From Mycolicibacterium lacusdiani (GTDB taxonomy: Bacteria > Actinomycetota > Actinomycetes > Mycobacteriales > Mycobacteriaceae), in NCBI RefSeq assembly GCF_021916785.1, contig NZ_JAKCFC010000005.1, forward strand, positions 334,545-398,544: a stretch of DNA of 64,000 bases, written 5' to 3'. Positions within the stretch are counted from its first letter, which is position 1. The number at the start of each line of letters is the position of its first letter. Under the pieces are notes generated by a model. It ran no database searches. It was not told the DNA's origin and was given only the letters and a program-made list of their open reading frames with translations. Below are positions 44,772-53,508 of the stretch, piece after piece. The translations under genes and the position numbers were made by a program.

Positions 44772-46514
44772 GTGTCCATCCCCGGCGACCTCGAGCGGGC
44801 CCGCCACCTTGCGCTGGCGGCCGACGAGACGTCGGCCAAGGAGTTGCTGCTGTCGCTGATGCCTGAAATCGAAGAGGCCGACCGCGACGACCTGATGCTC
44901 GAGGTGCTCGCTCAACTGGGCGAGCTGTACCTGGTGCGCACCGCGTACGAGGGTGTGCGCGAGGGAATTCGGCGAATAAGGGAGTGCCTGGCGATCTACG
45001 CGTCGGTGCTCGACGGCACCGCGGCGCCCGACGTGGTCGACCGCACCACGATGTCGACCGATTCGATCCTGCACATGACGTGCCGCTACGGCCGGCGTGC
45101 TCAGGGACTCGAGGTCGGTCTCCTGGCGGCGCTCGGCGATCACGAGGGTGCGGCTGCGGCCTTGGCGGTGCTCGACGGCATGGCGTCGGGGGAGTGGAGC
45201 GCTCCCCAGTTCGCCGATCTGACGTCCGAACACACCTACCTGCGGACCCTGGCGCGCATCCAGTGCGCGGCCGCGCTGTGCGAGGACGACATGCACGTCA
45301 AGTCGATCCCGCTGTGGCGCAACGTGATCGAGGACGTCGACGGCGGTTCCACGGGTGAGGCCGACGACAACCTGTTCGTCCTCGGTGCCGTCGGCTACGC
45401 CAGGTTCTGCATCGAGACGGGGCGGTTGGCCGAGGCGGAGCCCTGGCTGCAGCGTGCCGGTGCACGGGCACAGGCCAGGGGATGGGACCTACCCGTGTCG
45501 CGTACCAAGCTCGAGCGCGCCACCGTGTGCTGGGCCCGCGGTGATCAACTCTCCACCGAGCGATTGCTCATGGAGGCGTACCCGGTGATCGCAGAATACG
45601 CTCGGGCGCATGATGTCTCGCGGTGCTGGTTGTACTTCGGCCTGACCCGAATGGGGGCGGGGGCGTTGCAGGCCGCCGACGAGAGCTGGGAGCACGCCGA
45701 ACGGCACTGGCGCGAACTGGGCCGGCCACTGCACATCCACCGGATACTGTTGCAGCGCAGCTGGATCGCGATCATCCGCGGCCGCTACCAGGAGGCCATC
45801 GACATGGTCGAACGCGCCCGCGCCTGCCTCGACGAGTCGCCACGAAGCAGTTGGGTCGCCTACGCCCGTCTCGACGACCACCTCGGCACGGTGTGGCGGT
45901 CCGACGCGCTGGCCGACCTCGGCTTCGACGGTGCCGGCCACGCCGACGACGACTGGGCCGAGTTGGAGGCCCGGTATCGGGCGTCGCTGGGCGCCACCCA
46001 TGCCGAACCCGGTAGCCCCCGGTTCGCCTCGGCGATGGACAAGCTCGCGCGGGCCGCCGAACTGAAGGTCCCTGCTGCGCTGGCGGTCGACTCCGTGCGC
46101 TACTCGATCACCGATGCCGAGGCCAGGGCACAGTGGGCCGAGTGCATCTCCGCGCCGATGCTGGCCGGCGCGTTCGCCGTCGCCTGGGAGTCGGAGAACA
46201 CCGAACTCGTCGGCGAGTTGATCGAATACCACAGTGCGCGTGGCACCTTCGCGACCGCGGAAGCACCAGTCGAGGTCGACTGGTCGCGCGTCACGACCGC
46301 CCCCGCGCCCATCAGCGACCTGGAGGAGCTGGCGCAGGTCGCATCGGGGCCCAGGATCGACACGGGGCCGTCGCTGACGCGGCTGGGTCCGCTTCCTCCG
46401 CTGGCGATGGACCCGACGAGCGGTCCGGTGCTCGGCCGCTACCGCCGGCTTGCGCTCGATCGTTACGGGCAGCACGTCACGACCGACGAGAACGCCTGGA
46501 CGACGTGGCCGTGA
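44772..46514 (+). CDS. TPR-like helical repeat protein paired with a CHAT peptidase
   Basis: A GTG at 44772 gives 580 aa with no signal or membrane segment. The whole protein is alpha-helical with TPR-like pairs, for example LAEAEPWLQRAGARAQARGW near 218 and YQEAIDMVERARACLDESPR near 340; the repeats are degenerate. The last 70 residues are linker-like and end WTTWP. The stop overlaps the GTG of the CHAT gene (GTGA), so the two proteins are made together. In other systems TPR and CHAT are one polypeptide (for example Csx29). The TPR part would sense or hold a partner and control the peptidase. Confidence 0.75.
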   Translation: MSIPGDLERARHLALAADETSAKELLLSLMPEIEEADRDDLMLEVLAQLGELYLVRTAYEGVREGIRRIRECLAIYASVLDGTAAPDVVDRTTMSTDSILHMTCRYGRRAQGLEVGLLAALGDHEGAAAALAVLDGMASGEWSAPQFADLTSEHTYLRTLARIQCAAALCEDDMHVKSIPLWRNVIEDVDGGSTGEADDNLFVLGAVGYARFCIETGRLAEAEPWLQRAGARAQARGWDLPVSRTKLERATVCWARGDQLSTERLLMEAYPVIAEYARAHDVSRCWLYFGLTRMGAGALQAADESWEHAERHWRELGRPLHIHRILLQRSWIAIIRGRYQEAIDMVERARACLDESPRSSWVAYARLDDHLGTVWRSDALADLGFDGAGHADDDWAELEARYRASLGATHAEPGSPRFASAMDKLARAAELKVPAALAVDSVRYSITDAEARAQWAECISAPMLAGAFAVAWESENTELVGELIEYHSARGTFATAEAPVEVDWSRVTTAPAPISDLEELAQVASGPRIDTGPSLTRLGPLPPLAMDPTSGPVLGRYRRLALDRYGQHVTTDENAWTTWP

Positions 46515-47809
46515 GCCGGCCGACTCTGGTGCTGCGGTTCGCCGACGTCGGGATCGCCACCTACGCCAGCCTTCGCGTGGTCGGCGATCCGTCCCGCACG
46601 GTTACGTGGGTGGTCGAGGAACCGCTGCTGCTGGCGGCGCTGGCCGAACTCGACGTCGGCCTGCCGGAACCCATCGGCGACGAGTCGGTCGCCGACGGTC
46701 TCGAGCGTGCGCTCGTCACGGGGCCGCTGGCGAAGCCCGAGACCGAGGCGGTACTCGCCTACCGGCTGGGGGTGCTCCTGCTGTCCGATCCGGCGTGGCA
46801 GCTGCTGATCGCGTGCGCCTCCGATCCACGTGCGGTGCTGTTCGTGTCACCGAGTGCCCGGCTGGGGCGGGTGCCCTGGGGCCTGCTCGCCGTGCCGTCG
46901 GCGCGGCCATCCGCTGATTCCCTCGTACGTGCCCGCGCCGCCGCGGTCACGGTCGCGGGAACGGCGGCGGCCCTCGTGCCGTGGGACGAGGGCGAAACGG
47001 CGTCGTCCACCGAAGGCCGACGGTTGATGGAACTCGTCGACGTGTTGATGGCGGTACCGGCGAACATCGCGAACGCGCAGCGGCCGCGGCGGTCCTGGGC
47101 CGAGGCGGCCGGTGGTCCACCGCTGCTGATGCTGGACCCGCGGGTGCCAGGCCAGCGGGCTGACTCTTCGTTGGGCTCGGTGCTGGGGCGGCCGGATGCC
47201 GACATGCCGCTGGCACGGCACTTCTCGCGGCTGCTTGCCGACGGATCGGTGCTCCCACCCGTCGACGGCGTGGTGGAACTGTTCCGTCGCAGCGACGGCA
47301 ACCGATGGTGGCTCGCCGACATGCTCGGGCGGCGGCCGTCGCGTCTGCTCTACGTGGGGCACGCCACGGCGGCGGACTCGGGAAGCGCAGATCAGTCGGC
47401 GCTGCACCTGGCCGACCCACGGCCGCTGACGGCGGCCGACGTGATGGCGCTGGAACTCGCGCTTCCGCCCCGGGTCGCGTTGCTCGCGTGCGCGTCCGGC
47501 GGCGACTACCGGTTCGACGAGGCCACCGGGCTGGTGGCGGCAGCCGTGCTCGGTGGTGCTCAGCTGGTCACGGCCACACTGTGGTCGCTGCCGACGACGG
47601 CGGGTTACCGGCAGTTCGTCGGCGGCGACGCCGACCCGATGACCGAGGTCGTCGTGGCCGTGGACCGAGCCCACGTCGATGAGCACGCGGGTTGCGCCCT
47701 AGATCAATGGCAACGAGAACGTATGCGCCAGTGGCGATCCGGTGATACCACCGCCAGCCCGCTGTACTGGGCGGCGGTGGTGTCGTTCGCGGTGGACGGA
47801 GCGCGGTGA
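46511..47809 (+). CDS. CHAT-domain caspase-like cysteine peptidase
   Basis: The GTG at 46511 overlaps the TPR stop, giving 432 aa. An N-terminal domain of about 200 residues is unassigned. The CHAT domain spans about 205-432, with catalytic His284 in LLYVGHATAA and Cys327 in VALLACASGG. Also typical are AAAVLGGAQLVTATLWSLP, the SPLYWAAVVSFAV close, and the LGRVPWGLLAV element seen in CHAT proteins. Both catalytic residues are intact, so a protease acting on Asp/Arg/Lys-containing targets is likely. No membrane segment. Partner and substrate are not known. Confidence 0.85.
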   Translation: MSRPTLVLRFADVGIATYASLRVVGDPSRTVTWVVEEPLLLAALAELDVGLPEPIGDESVADGLERALVTGPLAKPETEAVLAYRLGVLLLSDPAWQLLIACASDPRAVLFVSPSARLGRVPWGLLAVPSARPSADSLVRARAAAVTVAGTAAALVPWDEGETASSTEGRRLMELVDVLMAVPANIANAQRPRRSWAEAAGGPPLLMLDPRVPGQRADSSLGSVLGRPDADMPLARHFSRLLADGSVLPPVDGVVELFRRSDGNRWWLADMLGRRPSRLLYVGHATAADSGSADQSALHLADPRPLTAADVMALELALPPRVALLACASGGDYRFDEATGLVAAAVLGGAQLVTATLWSLPTTAGYRQFVGGDADPMTEVVVAVDRAHVDEHAGCALDQWQRERMRQWRSGDTTASPLYWAAVVSFAVDGAR

Positions 47810-47813
47810 CCGC

Positions 47814-48410
47814 TCAGATGGGCGGCACGCACACCGCGACGGCTCGTTCGTCACCGTGGCGGTAGTAGGCGTCGACGACGCTTCCGGGCTTCACGGCGTC
47901 CAGCGCGGTGGCCGGCAGCAGCGCGGTCTTGCGGGCCGGGAACTGACCGCCCTCGGGCTTCTGCACGATCACGTCCAGCTCGACCTCGCGATAGTCCTCG
48001 CGCCCGGGGCGGACTGCCGTGACGACGCCGGACGACTTGGTGCCGTGCCTGATGAGGTCCTCGGGTGCGACGCTGCCTGTGCGCACGGCGAGCAGGTCGT
48101 CGGCGAGGGTGAGCTGCTCGCGGGCATCGGGGTCGAACGAGACGAGCAGCACGACGCCTGGTCGCAGCCGTGCCGCGACGTCGTCGTCGGCCTGCTGCAG
48201 CCTGCCAACGAAGGTCTGCCCGGACACGCTCTCCACCTCGACGGTGATGCGGTCGGCGACCGTGCGTACCGTGCCGATCCCCACGGCGACCTGATTCTCC
48301 GGGGTTGACTCGGGTCGGTGGGGTCGGCGGCGCCTGAGTGCGTTCGGGACGACGAGTGCGATCAGGAGTAGGACGAGGGCGAGCAGCGGGGGCGCGATTG
48401 CGTAGGACAT
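47814..48410 (-). CDS. Membrane-anchored protein with two beta domains
   Basis: The ATG at 48410 (MSYAIAPPLL) gives 198 aa. One hydrophobic segment spans residues 5-24, then a basic RRRRPHRP stop-transfer. The soluble part holds two related beta modules, about 45-110 (GIGTVRTVADRITVEVESVS, ending LRPGVVLLVSFDPDAREQL) and 125-195 (SGVVTAVRPGREDYREVELD, ending VKPGSVVDAYYRHGDERAVA). This type of module is frequent in actinobacterial membrane proteins of unknown role. It sits between the two gene pairs of the TPR/CHAT locus, on the opposite strand. Confidence 0.7.
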   Translation of the reverse strand: MSYAIAPPLLALVLLLIALVVPNALRRRRPHRPESTPENQVAVGIGTVRTVADRITVEVESVSGQTFVGRLQQADDDVAARLRPGVVLLVSFDPDAREQLTLADDLLAVRTGSVAPEDLIRHGTKSSGVVTAVRPGREDYREVELDVIVQKPEGGQFPARKTALLPATALDAVKPGSVVDAYYRHGDERAVAVCVPPI

Positions 48411-48494
48411 GCCGATCAGATTCCTCGCCATGGCGCGCTACCGAACCCAACTTTCTCGGCGACCAAACCGGCGCTGGCCACCTATCCTGATGCG

Positions 48495-49817
48495 ATGAGT
48501 ACCGGGAACGTCGCGGCGTCCGTTGCCGTCGCCGTGCCTCGGCGCGCGGCGATCGACCAGGCGTGGCGGGCAATCGGCGACGGCGTCGAGGTGCTCAGCA
48601 GCGCCGACGGCGGGCCGCTGCGTCGAACCGTGAAGCGGATCCTGGACCCGCTCGTGTTGCGGCTGCGGTCCAATCCGCATTTCTCCGCACCGATGCTAGA
48701 GCCCGACGTGGCCGCGCAGCTGATCGATGCCATCGTCGACAACGCCGAACGGTTGCGTTGTGCGGCGGCGTGGTTCGCGCTGCTGAAGGCCGAGCGGCGG
48801 CGGCTGCGCATCACCACCGGCAACGCCCAGGAACTCTACTTCCCGGTGTGCTTCGAGCTGGCGGTCACCGATGGCCATCCCTCCCAGCGGGATTCGCAGG
48901 GCGAGTTCGTCGAGTCCGTACTGCGCGGCCTGCACGACGATCGGGACCGCACGGCCATCGAGGTGCTCAACCGCTACGTCGACGACGAACGCGTGATCGA
49001 CGCGCTTGGAGCACAGTTGGAACGCAGCTGGCGCGACGTCCAGCCGGGCGACGCGATCGCGGGTCCATTCCTGGCGGGGCTGACCACCGTGCTCGGGACG
49101 GCCGACGACCACAACGGGCGAATGGCGCGCCAGCGCGTGTGGTCGGCGTTGATCGGCGACGCCACGGCCTACAACTTCGGCGCCAGAGTCAGGGTTGCCC
49201 CGCAGGGCATTCCGTGGTCGATCGTCGACGTCGGCCTCAGTTCGACGGAACCGCAGCGACCGCCCGCGGTCCCGCCGGGCTCCGAGGCCGCCCGCCCGCT
49301 GGACCGCAGCGTGGTCGACAGAGTGCGTGCGACGCTTCGCAGGGCGTTGGACCGCGACGAGCTGCCGGACATCCCGTCGCTGTGCGCCGAGGAGGTCGAC
49401 CGTGCCTGTGCGCCATGGGGTTTGATGTCGGAGGACATTCAGGCGACGCTGGTCGCGGGCATCGAGATCGCGGTCGACCTCGCGCCGTTGAGCGACTCCA
49501 CGCCCACCCGCTACGACCTCGGCCGCAGCATCCAGGCCAGGCTTCGCAAGGAGGCCTACGTGATGCACGCGCGCCGGTACCTCGTCGAGGGGGAGGCCCT
49601 GCACCCGCGGCAGAGGCAGGTGGTCGACGACCTCACCTGCTTCGCGCGGCCGTATCTGAGCCGGCTGTGGGCGCGCCTGCACGGCCGCGACGTGTGGCAG
49701 GAGCCGTGCGACGACGTCGACGACGTGCGCGCCCTCCTCGAGGGCGTGGCACGGTCGGTCAGCCTCGACCACCGGCAACGGATCAAGGCGATGCTGGAAA
49801 TGGAGGTGGCCCGGTGA
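48495..49817 (+). CDS. Hypothetical protein of the TPR/CHAT locus (440 aa)
   Basis: The ATG at 48495 gives 440 aa, cytoplasmic and mainly helical. No catalytic motif recognised. Conserved-looking stretches are ITTGNAQELYFPVCFELAV near 105, a VWSALIGDATAYNFGARVRV beta-containing region near 220, and a charged C-terminal helical part (ARPYLSRLWARLHGRDVW). The stop overlaps the GTG of the next gene as GTGA. It has the composition of a partner or substrate protein rather than an enzyme. It could be the target or sensor of the CHAT peptidase; this is inferred only from position. Confidence 0.65.
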   Translation: MSTGNVAASVAVAVPRRAAIDQAWRAIGDGVEVLSSADGGPLRRTVKRILDPLVLRLRSNPHFSAPMLEPDVAAQLIDAIVDNAERLRCAAAWFALLKAERRRLRITTGNAQELYFPVCFELAVTDGHPSQRDSQGEFVESVLRGLHDDRDRTAIEVLNRYVDDERVIDALGAQLERSWRDVQPGDAIAGPFLAGLTTVLGTADDHNGRMARQRVWSALIGDATAYNFGARVRVAPQGIPWSIVDVGLSSTEPQRPPAVPPGSEAARPLDRSVVDRVRATLRRALDRDELPDIPSLCAEEVDRACAPWGLMSEDIQATLVAGIEIAVDLAPLSDSTPTRYDLGRSIQARLRKEAYVMHARRYLVEGEALHPRQRQVVDDLTCFARPYLSRLWARLHGRDVWQEPCDDVDDVRALLEGVARSVSLDHRQRIKAMLEMEVAR

Positions 49818-50911
49818 GGATCGACGCGAGAGCCGGACTGTGGAGCTTCGGGCCCACCCCCGCGCAACCGCCTGCGGTGGCAGTACTCGAGGTGGCGGGG
49901 GCGGTCCTCGAGTGGACGGTCGACGATCCCGCCGGCCTCGCAGCCACGCTCGTCACGGTGACTGATATCGCTGCGGCACAATGGCTTTGGCGCCTGGTCG
50001 GTGCACGGGGACACAATGCACTGGTCGACGCGCTCGGGGGCGAGGTCGTCGACGATTCCGTCGATCTGCCCGGCATCGAGCTGGACGCCGACGCGCTGCT
50101 CCCGTTGCGCCGTCTGGCGGTCGGCCACTGGGCGCGGCGGTGGTGGCCGGGAAGTCTGCGTGACGGTATCCCGACTCTCGATGCCGCACTGCTCGACGCC
50201 GAGGTCGCGCTGCTCGCCACGGCGGCGCAGGACTACTTCGACGACGACGCCCTCGACGCCGACGTGGCGGGTCTGCTCGCCCCGCACCAGGCCGCGCTGC
50301 TCGCGCACCGGCGCGACGGCGATCCGCGGGTCGTCGAGTTGGTCGATGCATGCGCCGAGGTCGCCGACGACGCAGGCGTGTGGGACGTGGATGCCGCGGT
50401 ACCGGCTTCCGCGCGCCGCGCCGACTACGCGCTGGCGGCGGGTGGACGTGGCGGCCGCACGCAGCCGTCGGTGGCCAGCGGGGTCGGCTCGATCGACTGG
50501 GCGGCGGTTCCGGCGGGGCTCTTCGATGCCGCGGACGACACCGTTCAGTGGCGGGTCGACGTCACCGACACCGGCGCCGTCGCGACGGTTCGGGTGGCGA
50601 CCGCTGGCACCCGCCCTGCTGCCGGTGTGCCGGTGCGCCTGCGATCGGGTGGCGTCTCGGGGGCCGGGGTCCTGGACGACGACGGCCTGGCACGCTTCGA
50701 CTTGGCCGGCGACACCGGTCCCGTCGTCGAAGTGGTGGCATGGACCCACGATTGGGCGCCGACCACGGTCAGCGTCGGTGCCGACGTCGATCCCGCTCCC
50801 GATGCCGACGTCATGCGGCGGCGCATCCGGGACTACGCCCGGGGGCGACTCGCACGTCCAGGCGCCGACGCGTTTCTCGCGGAGATCCTTGCGGCCGAGG
50901 CCGATTACTGA
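49814..50911 (+). CDS. Hypothetical protein of the TPR/CHAT locus (365 aa)
   Basis: A GTG at 49814 gives 365 aa. Residues 1-190 are helical and acidic. Residues about 195-225 are a Gly/Arg-containing linker (ALAAGGRGGRTQPSVASGVG), a plausible protease-accessible hinge. Residues 235-330 form a beta-sandwich like carboxypeptidase-regulatory or Ig domains (VQWRVDVTDTGAVATVRVAT, DDDGLARFDLAGDTGPVVEV). The C-terminus is a short helix. No signal peptide. It is translationally coupled to the 440-aa protein. Confidence 0.65.
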   Translation: MRIDARAGLWSFGPTPAQPPAVAVLEVAGAVLEWTVDDPAGLAATLVTVTDIAAAQWLWRLVGARGHNALVDALGGEVVDDSVDLPGIELDADALLPLRRLAVGHWARRWWPGSLRDGIPTLDAALLDAEVALLATAAQDYFDDDALDADVAGLLAPHQAALLAHRRDGDPRVVELVDACAEVADDAGVWDVDAAVPASARRADYALAAGGRGGRTQPSVASGVGSIDWAAVPAGLFDAADDTVQWRVDVTDTGAVATVRVATAGTRPAAGVPVRLRSGGVSGAGVLDDDGLARFDLAGDTGPVVEVVAWTHDWAPTTVSVGADVDPAPDADVMRRRIRDYARGRLARPGADAFLAEILAAEADY

Positions 50912-50917
50912 TCGCGC

Positions 50918-52027
50918 TCAGCGCTCGACGGTGGCCCACTGCTCGAGTCGAGCGCTCCGCGCGATCGCTTCGCCGATGAGTGCCTGCTCGAGGCCGTCGT
51001 CGAAGGTCGGGTATCCGGGTTCGGCGGGCGCTTCCCCGGATTCGACCGTGGTGTAGACGGCGTGGTGCAGCGCCTTGAAGGTGTCCGGATATCCCTGCGC
51101 ATGCCCAGGCGGGTAGTCGCCTTCCGTGCGCATCCGGATCTGGCTGGGATCGTCCCGGTGACCGATCCACATCCGCTCGGGGTTCTCCAACCCCCAGTCG
51201 AGCGAACCGTCGGAGCCGCTGAGGTCGAAGGTCAGGTGGTTCTTGCGGCCCGGGGACACCTGCGACAGCGTCAGAACCCCTCGCGCACCCCCGTCGAATC
51301 GGAGCAGGATGCCTGCGATGTCCTCGGTGGTGACCTTGGTGGGCTCGGTCTCCTGGTCCACCGCTTGGGCGAAGGTCTCCACGGAACGGAGCGGTCGGTG
51401 GCGGGTTGGAATCGTCGTGGTGAGATCGGCCATCACGGACTCGACGCGTTGGCCGGTGACGTAGCTCGCGAGATCGAGCCAGTGCGAACCGATGTCGCCG
51501 ACGACGCGCAGCGACCCGCCGAGTCGAGGATCGAGACGCCAGTTCCAGTCGGTGTCCTTCGACAGCCAGTCCTGTAGGTAGCCGCCGGTGACGAGTCGCA
51601 CCGCACCCAGTTCGCCGGCACGCACCCGAGCCGCGGCCTGCTGGCACAGTGGGTAGAAGCGGTTGATGAAGCACACCGCGTTCACCAGACGTAGTTCGCG
51701 GGCGGTGTCGCGAAGTTCCCGGGCCTCCGCCGGCGTCATCGCGAGCGGCTTCTCGCACACCACGTGCTTGCCCGCGCGCAGGGCGGCGAGTGCCTGTTCG
51801 TGGTGCAGATGGTTGGGCGAGCAGACGTGCACCACGTCCACCCGGTCGTCGGCCAACATCTCGTCCATGCCGGCGTAGGGCTGCGCGATCCCCGCCGCGG
51901 CCGCCCGCTCGGGCGTGGAACCGACGATCCCCAGCACGCGAACCCCGATGCGGGCCAGCGATTCCGCGTGCACCCGGCCCATGAACCCGGTGCCGACGAT
52001 GGCGGCTGCTGCTGTGAAGTCGGCCAT
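50918..52027 (-). CDS. Gfo/Idh/MocA-family oxidoreductase
   Basis: The protein is 369 aa. The N-terminal Rossmann fold is IVGTGFMGRVHAESLARIG. HHEQALAALRAGKHVVCEKPLAM supplies the conserved EKP with the catalytic-position Lys; in parts, HVVCEKPLAM. The C-terminal alpha/beta dimer domain holds GGSLRVVGDIGSHWLDLASY, with the DxGxHxxD motif intact. It uses NAD(P) on a sugar, cyclitol or related polyol; the substrate is unknown. It converges on the TPR/CHAT locus, ending 6 nt from the 365-aa gene, and is 16 nt downstream of the esterase gene. Confidence 0.93.
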   Translation of the reverse strand: MADFTAAAAIVGTGFMGRVHAESLARIGVRVLGIVGSTPERAAAAGIAQPYAGMDEMLADDRVDVVHVCSPNHLHHEQALAALRAGKHVVCEKPLAMTPAEARELRDTARELRLVNAVCFINRFYPLCQQAAARVRAGELGAVRLVTGGYLQDWLSKDTDWNWRLDPRLGGSLRVVGDIGSHWLDLASYVTGQRVESVMADLTTTIPTRHRPLRSVETFAQAVDQETEPTKVTTEDIAGILLRFDGGARGVLTLSQVSPGRKNHLTFDLSGSDGSLDWGLENPERMWIGHRDDPSQIRMRTEGDYPPGHAQGYPDTFKALHHAVYTTVESGEAPAEPGYPTFDDGLEQALIGEAIARSARLEQWATVER

Positions 52028-52043
52028 GCCCGACAGACTATGC

Positions 52044-53462
52044 CTACCTCGCCGTGGCCTGAAGTCCTGCGGCCGTCGTCGGCAGCGGCGTCGACGGGAC
52101 CCCCGGTGTACCGATGCGGCCGGCCATCCACGGCAGGGCAGCGGCGAACGCCTGCGAGGCGAAGGGCCAATCGTGCTTACCGGGTTGTTCCACTACGGCA
52201 CAGTCGATTCCGTGGCTGCCGCCGAGGGCGCACAACGAGTCGGCCGCTGCCTCCTGGTCACTGGTGTGTCCGGTTGCCATGCCGCCCGCGGCGCCGTTGC
52301 CCACGTCGTCCCTGACGTCGACCACTGCCGGCGCCGACGGCATGGGACCGTTGACGTCGAACCAGCCGGCCACCCCGTGGTAGGAGCCGTGGCGGGTGAT
52401 GACGGTGGTCGGGTCGAAGCTCGCGTACTTCGCTTCGCTACCGCCGAACAGCCGGTCGATCGTCTGCTGCTTCGTGCCCGAGTTGGGGCTGAGATCGCCC
52501 GCGATGTCCTCGAATGCGCTGAACAGGTCGGGGTGCATCACGGTCAGGTCGACGGCGCACGTGCCGCCCATCGACCACCCCACGACGCCCCAGCTGGCGC
52601 TCTCGGCGCTCACGCCGTAGGTCTGCTCCATGTACGGAACGACGTCCTTCGTCAGGTGATCGGCGGCATTGCCGCGCGCACCGTTCACGCACTCGGTGTC
52701 GTTGTTGAAGGCTCCGCCGGAGTCGACGAACACCAGCACCGGTGCCTCGCCCGCGTGCTGAGCGGCGAAGTCGTCGACGGTCTTGATGGCGTTGCCCGTG
52801 CGCAGCCAGTCGGCCGGCGTGTTGAACTCGCCGCCGATCATCATGATCGTCGGCAGCGCAGGCGGTGGATCGGATGCGAACCAGGCGGGCGGCAGGTAGA
52901 CGAGTTCACCGCGGTGCTTGAAACCCGATGCGGCAGAACCGATGGTCACCGGGACGACGGAACCGCGGTCGGGAATTTTGCGCTCCTTCTGCATCGCCAC
53001 GACCGCGGCTTGATCCACCTGGTCGGGCAGCGGGCCCGCGGTCAATTGGCTCCACGCGGTCTGCACGGTGGGGAAGTAGCCCACCCACAGGTTCAACGCC
53101 AGCGCGGCACACACCAGACACAGCGGAACCGCGAGCATCGACGCACTTCGCCGCCACCATCCCGCACTGCGCCACCCGGCGACTAGCACCACGAGTGCCG
53201 CGCCGGTCACCGTCGTCCACGCCCACAGTCGTCGTGGCGCAGGATCGCCGGCGAGCCCCTGGGTGGTCACGTACCAGTAGGCAACCGCCGTCAGGATCAG
53301 GCCACCGACGACCGCGACCGGGAGCCACACGAGCCGCCAGCGTCGGTGCCGCCACCCGACGGCCAGCGCCAGCAGTGTCACGGCGATCAACTGCACCACG
53401 AGCGGCAGCCAGCCGTGCATGAGCGAAAGGTGCTCGGCGATCCTCGGCGTCGACGTCGTCAC
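52044..53462 (-). CDS. Membrane-anchored esterase (esterase D/antigen 85-like fold)
   Basis: A GTG at 53462 gives 472 aa. The N-terminal 135 residues hold four hydrophobic segments, then comes an external alpha/beta hydrolase of about 330 aa. The nucleophile elbow is GWSMGG (Ser near 301), and a His sits in QPGKHDWPFASQAF. The fold matches the esterase D/PHB depolymerase/antigen 85 group. A GSCHG-like Cys pair (SLCALGG and IDCAVVE) may form a disulfide, consistent with external location. A cell-envelope acyl ester is a plausible substrate. Confidence 0.85.
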   Translation of the reverse strand: MTTSTPRIAEHLSLMHGWLPLVVQLIAVTLLALAVGWRHRRWRLVWLPVAVVGGLILTAVAYWYVTTQGLAGDPAPRRLWAWTTVTGAALVVLVAGWRSAGWWRRSASMLAVPLCLVCAALALNLWVGYFPTVQTAWSQLTAGPLPDQVDQAAVVAMQKERKIPDRGSVVPVTIGSAASGFKHRGELVYLPPAWFASDPPPALPTIMMIGGEFNTPADWLRTGNAIKTVDDFAAQHAGEAPVLVFVDSGGAFNNDTECVNGARGNAADHLTKDVVPYMEQTYGVSAESASWGVVGWSMGGTCAVDLTVMHPDLFSAFEDIAGDLSPNSGTKQQTIDRLFGGSEAKYASFDPTTVITRHGSYHGVAGWFDVNGPMPSAPAVVDVRDDVGNGAAGGMATGHTSDQEAAADSLCALGGSHGIDCAVVEQPGKHDWPFASQAFAAALPWMAGRIGTPGVPSTPLPTTAAGLQATAR

Positions 53463-53508
53463 CGCATCATCGTGGATGCCGTTCCTGGGGACCGGCTGTG
53501 AAGTGGGT

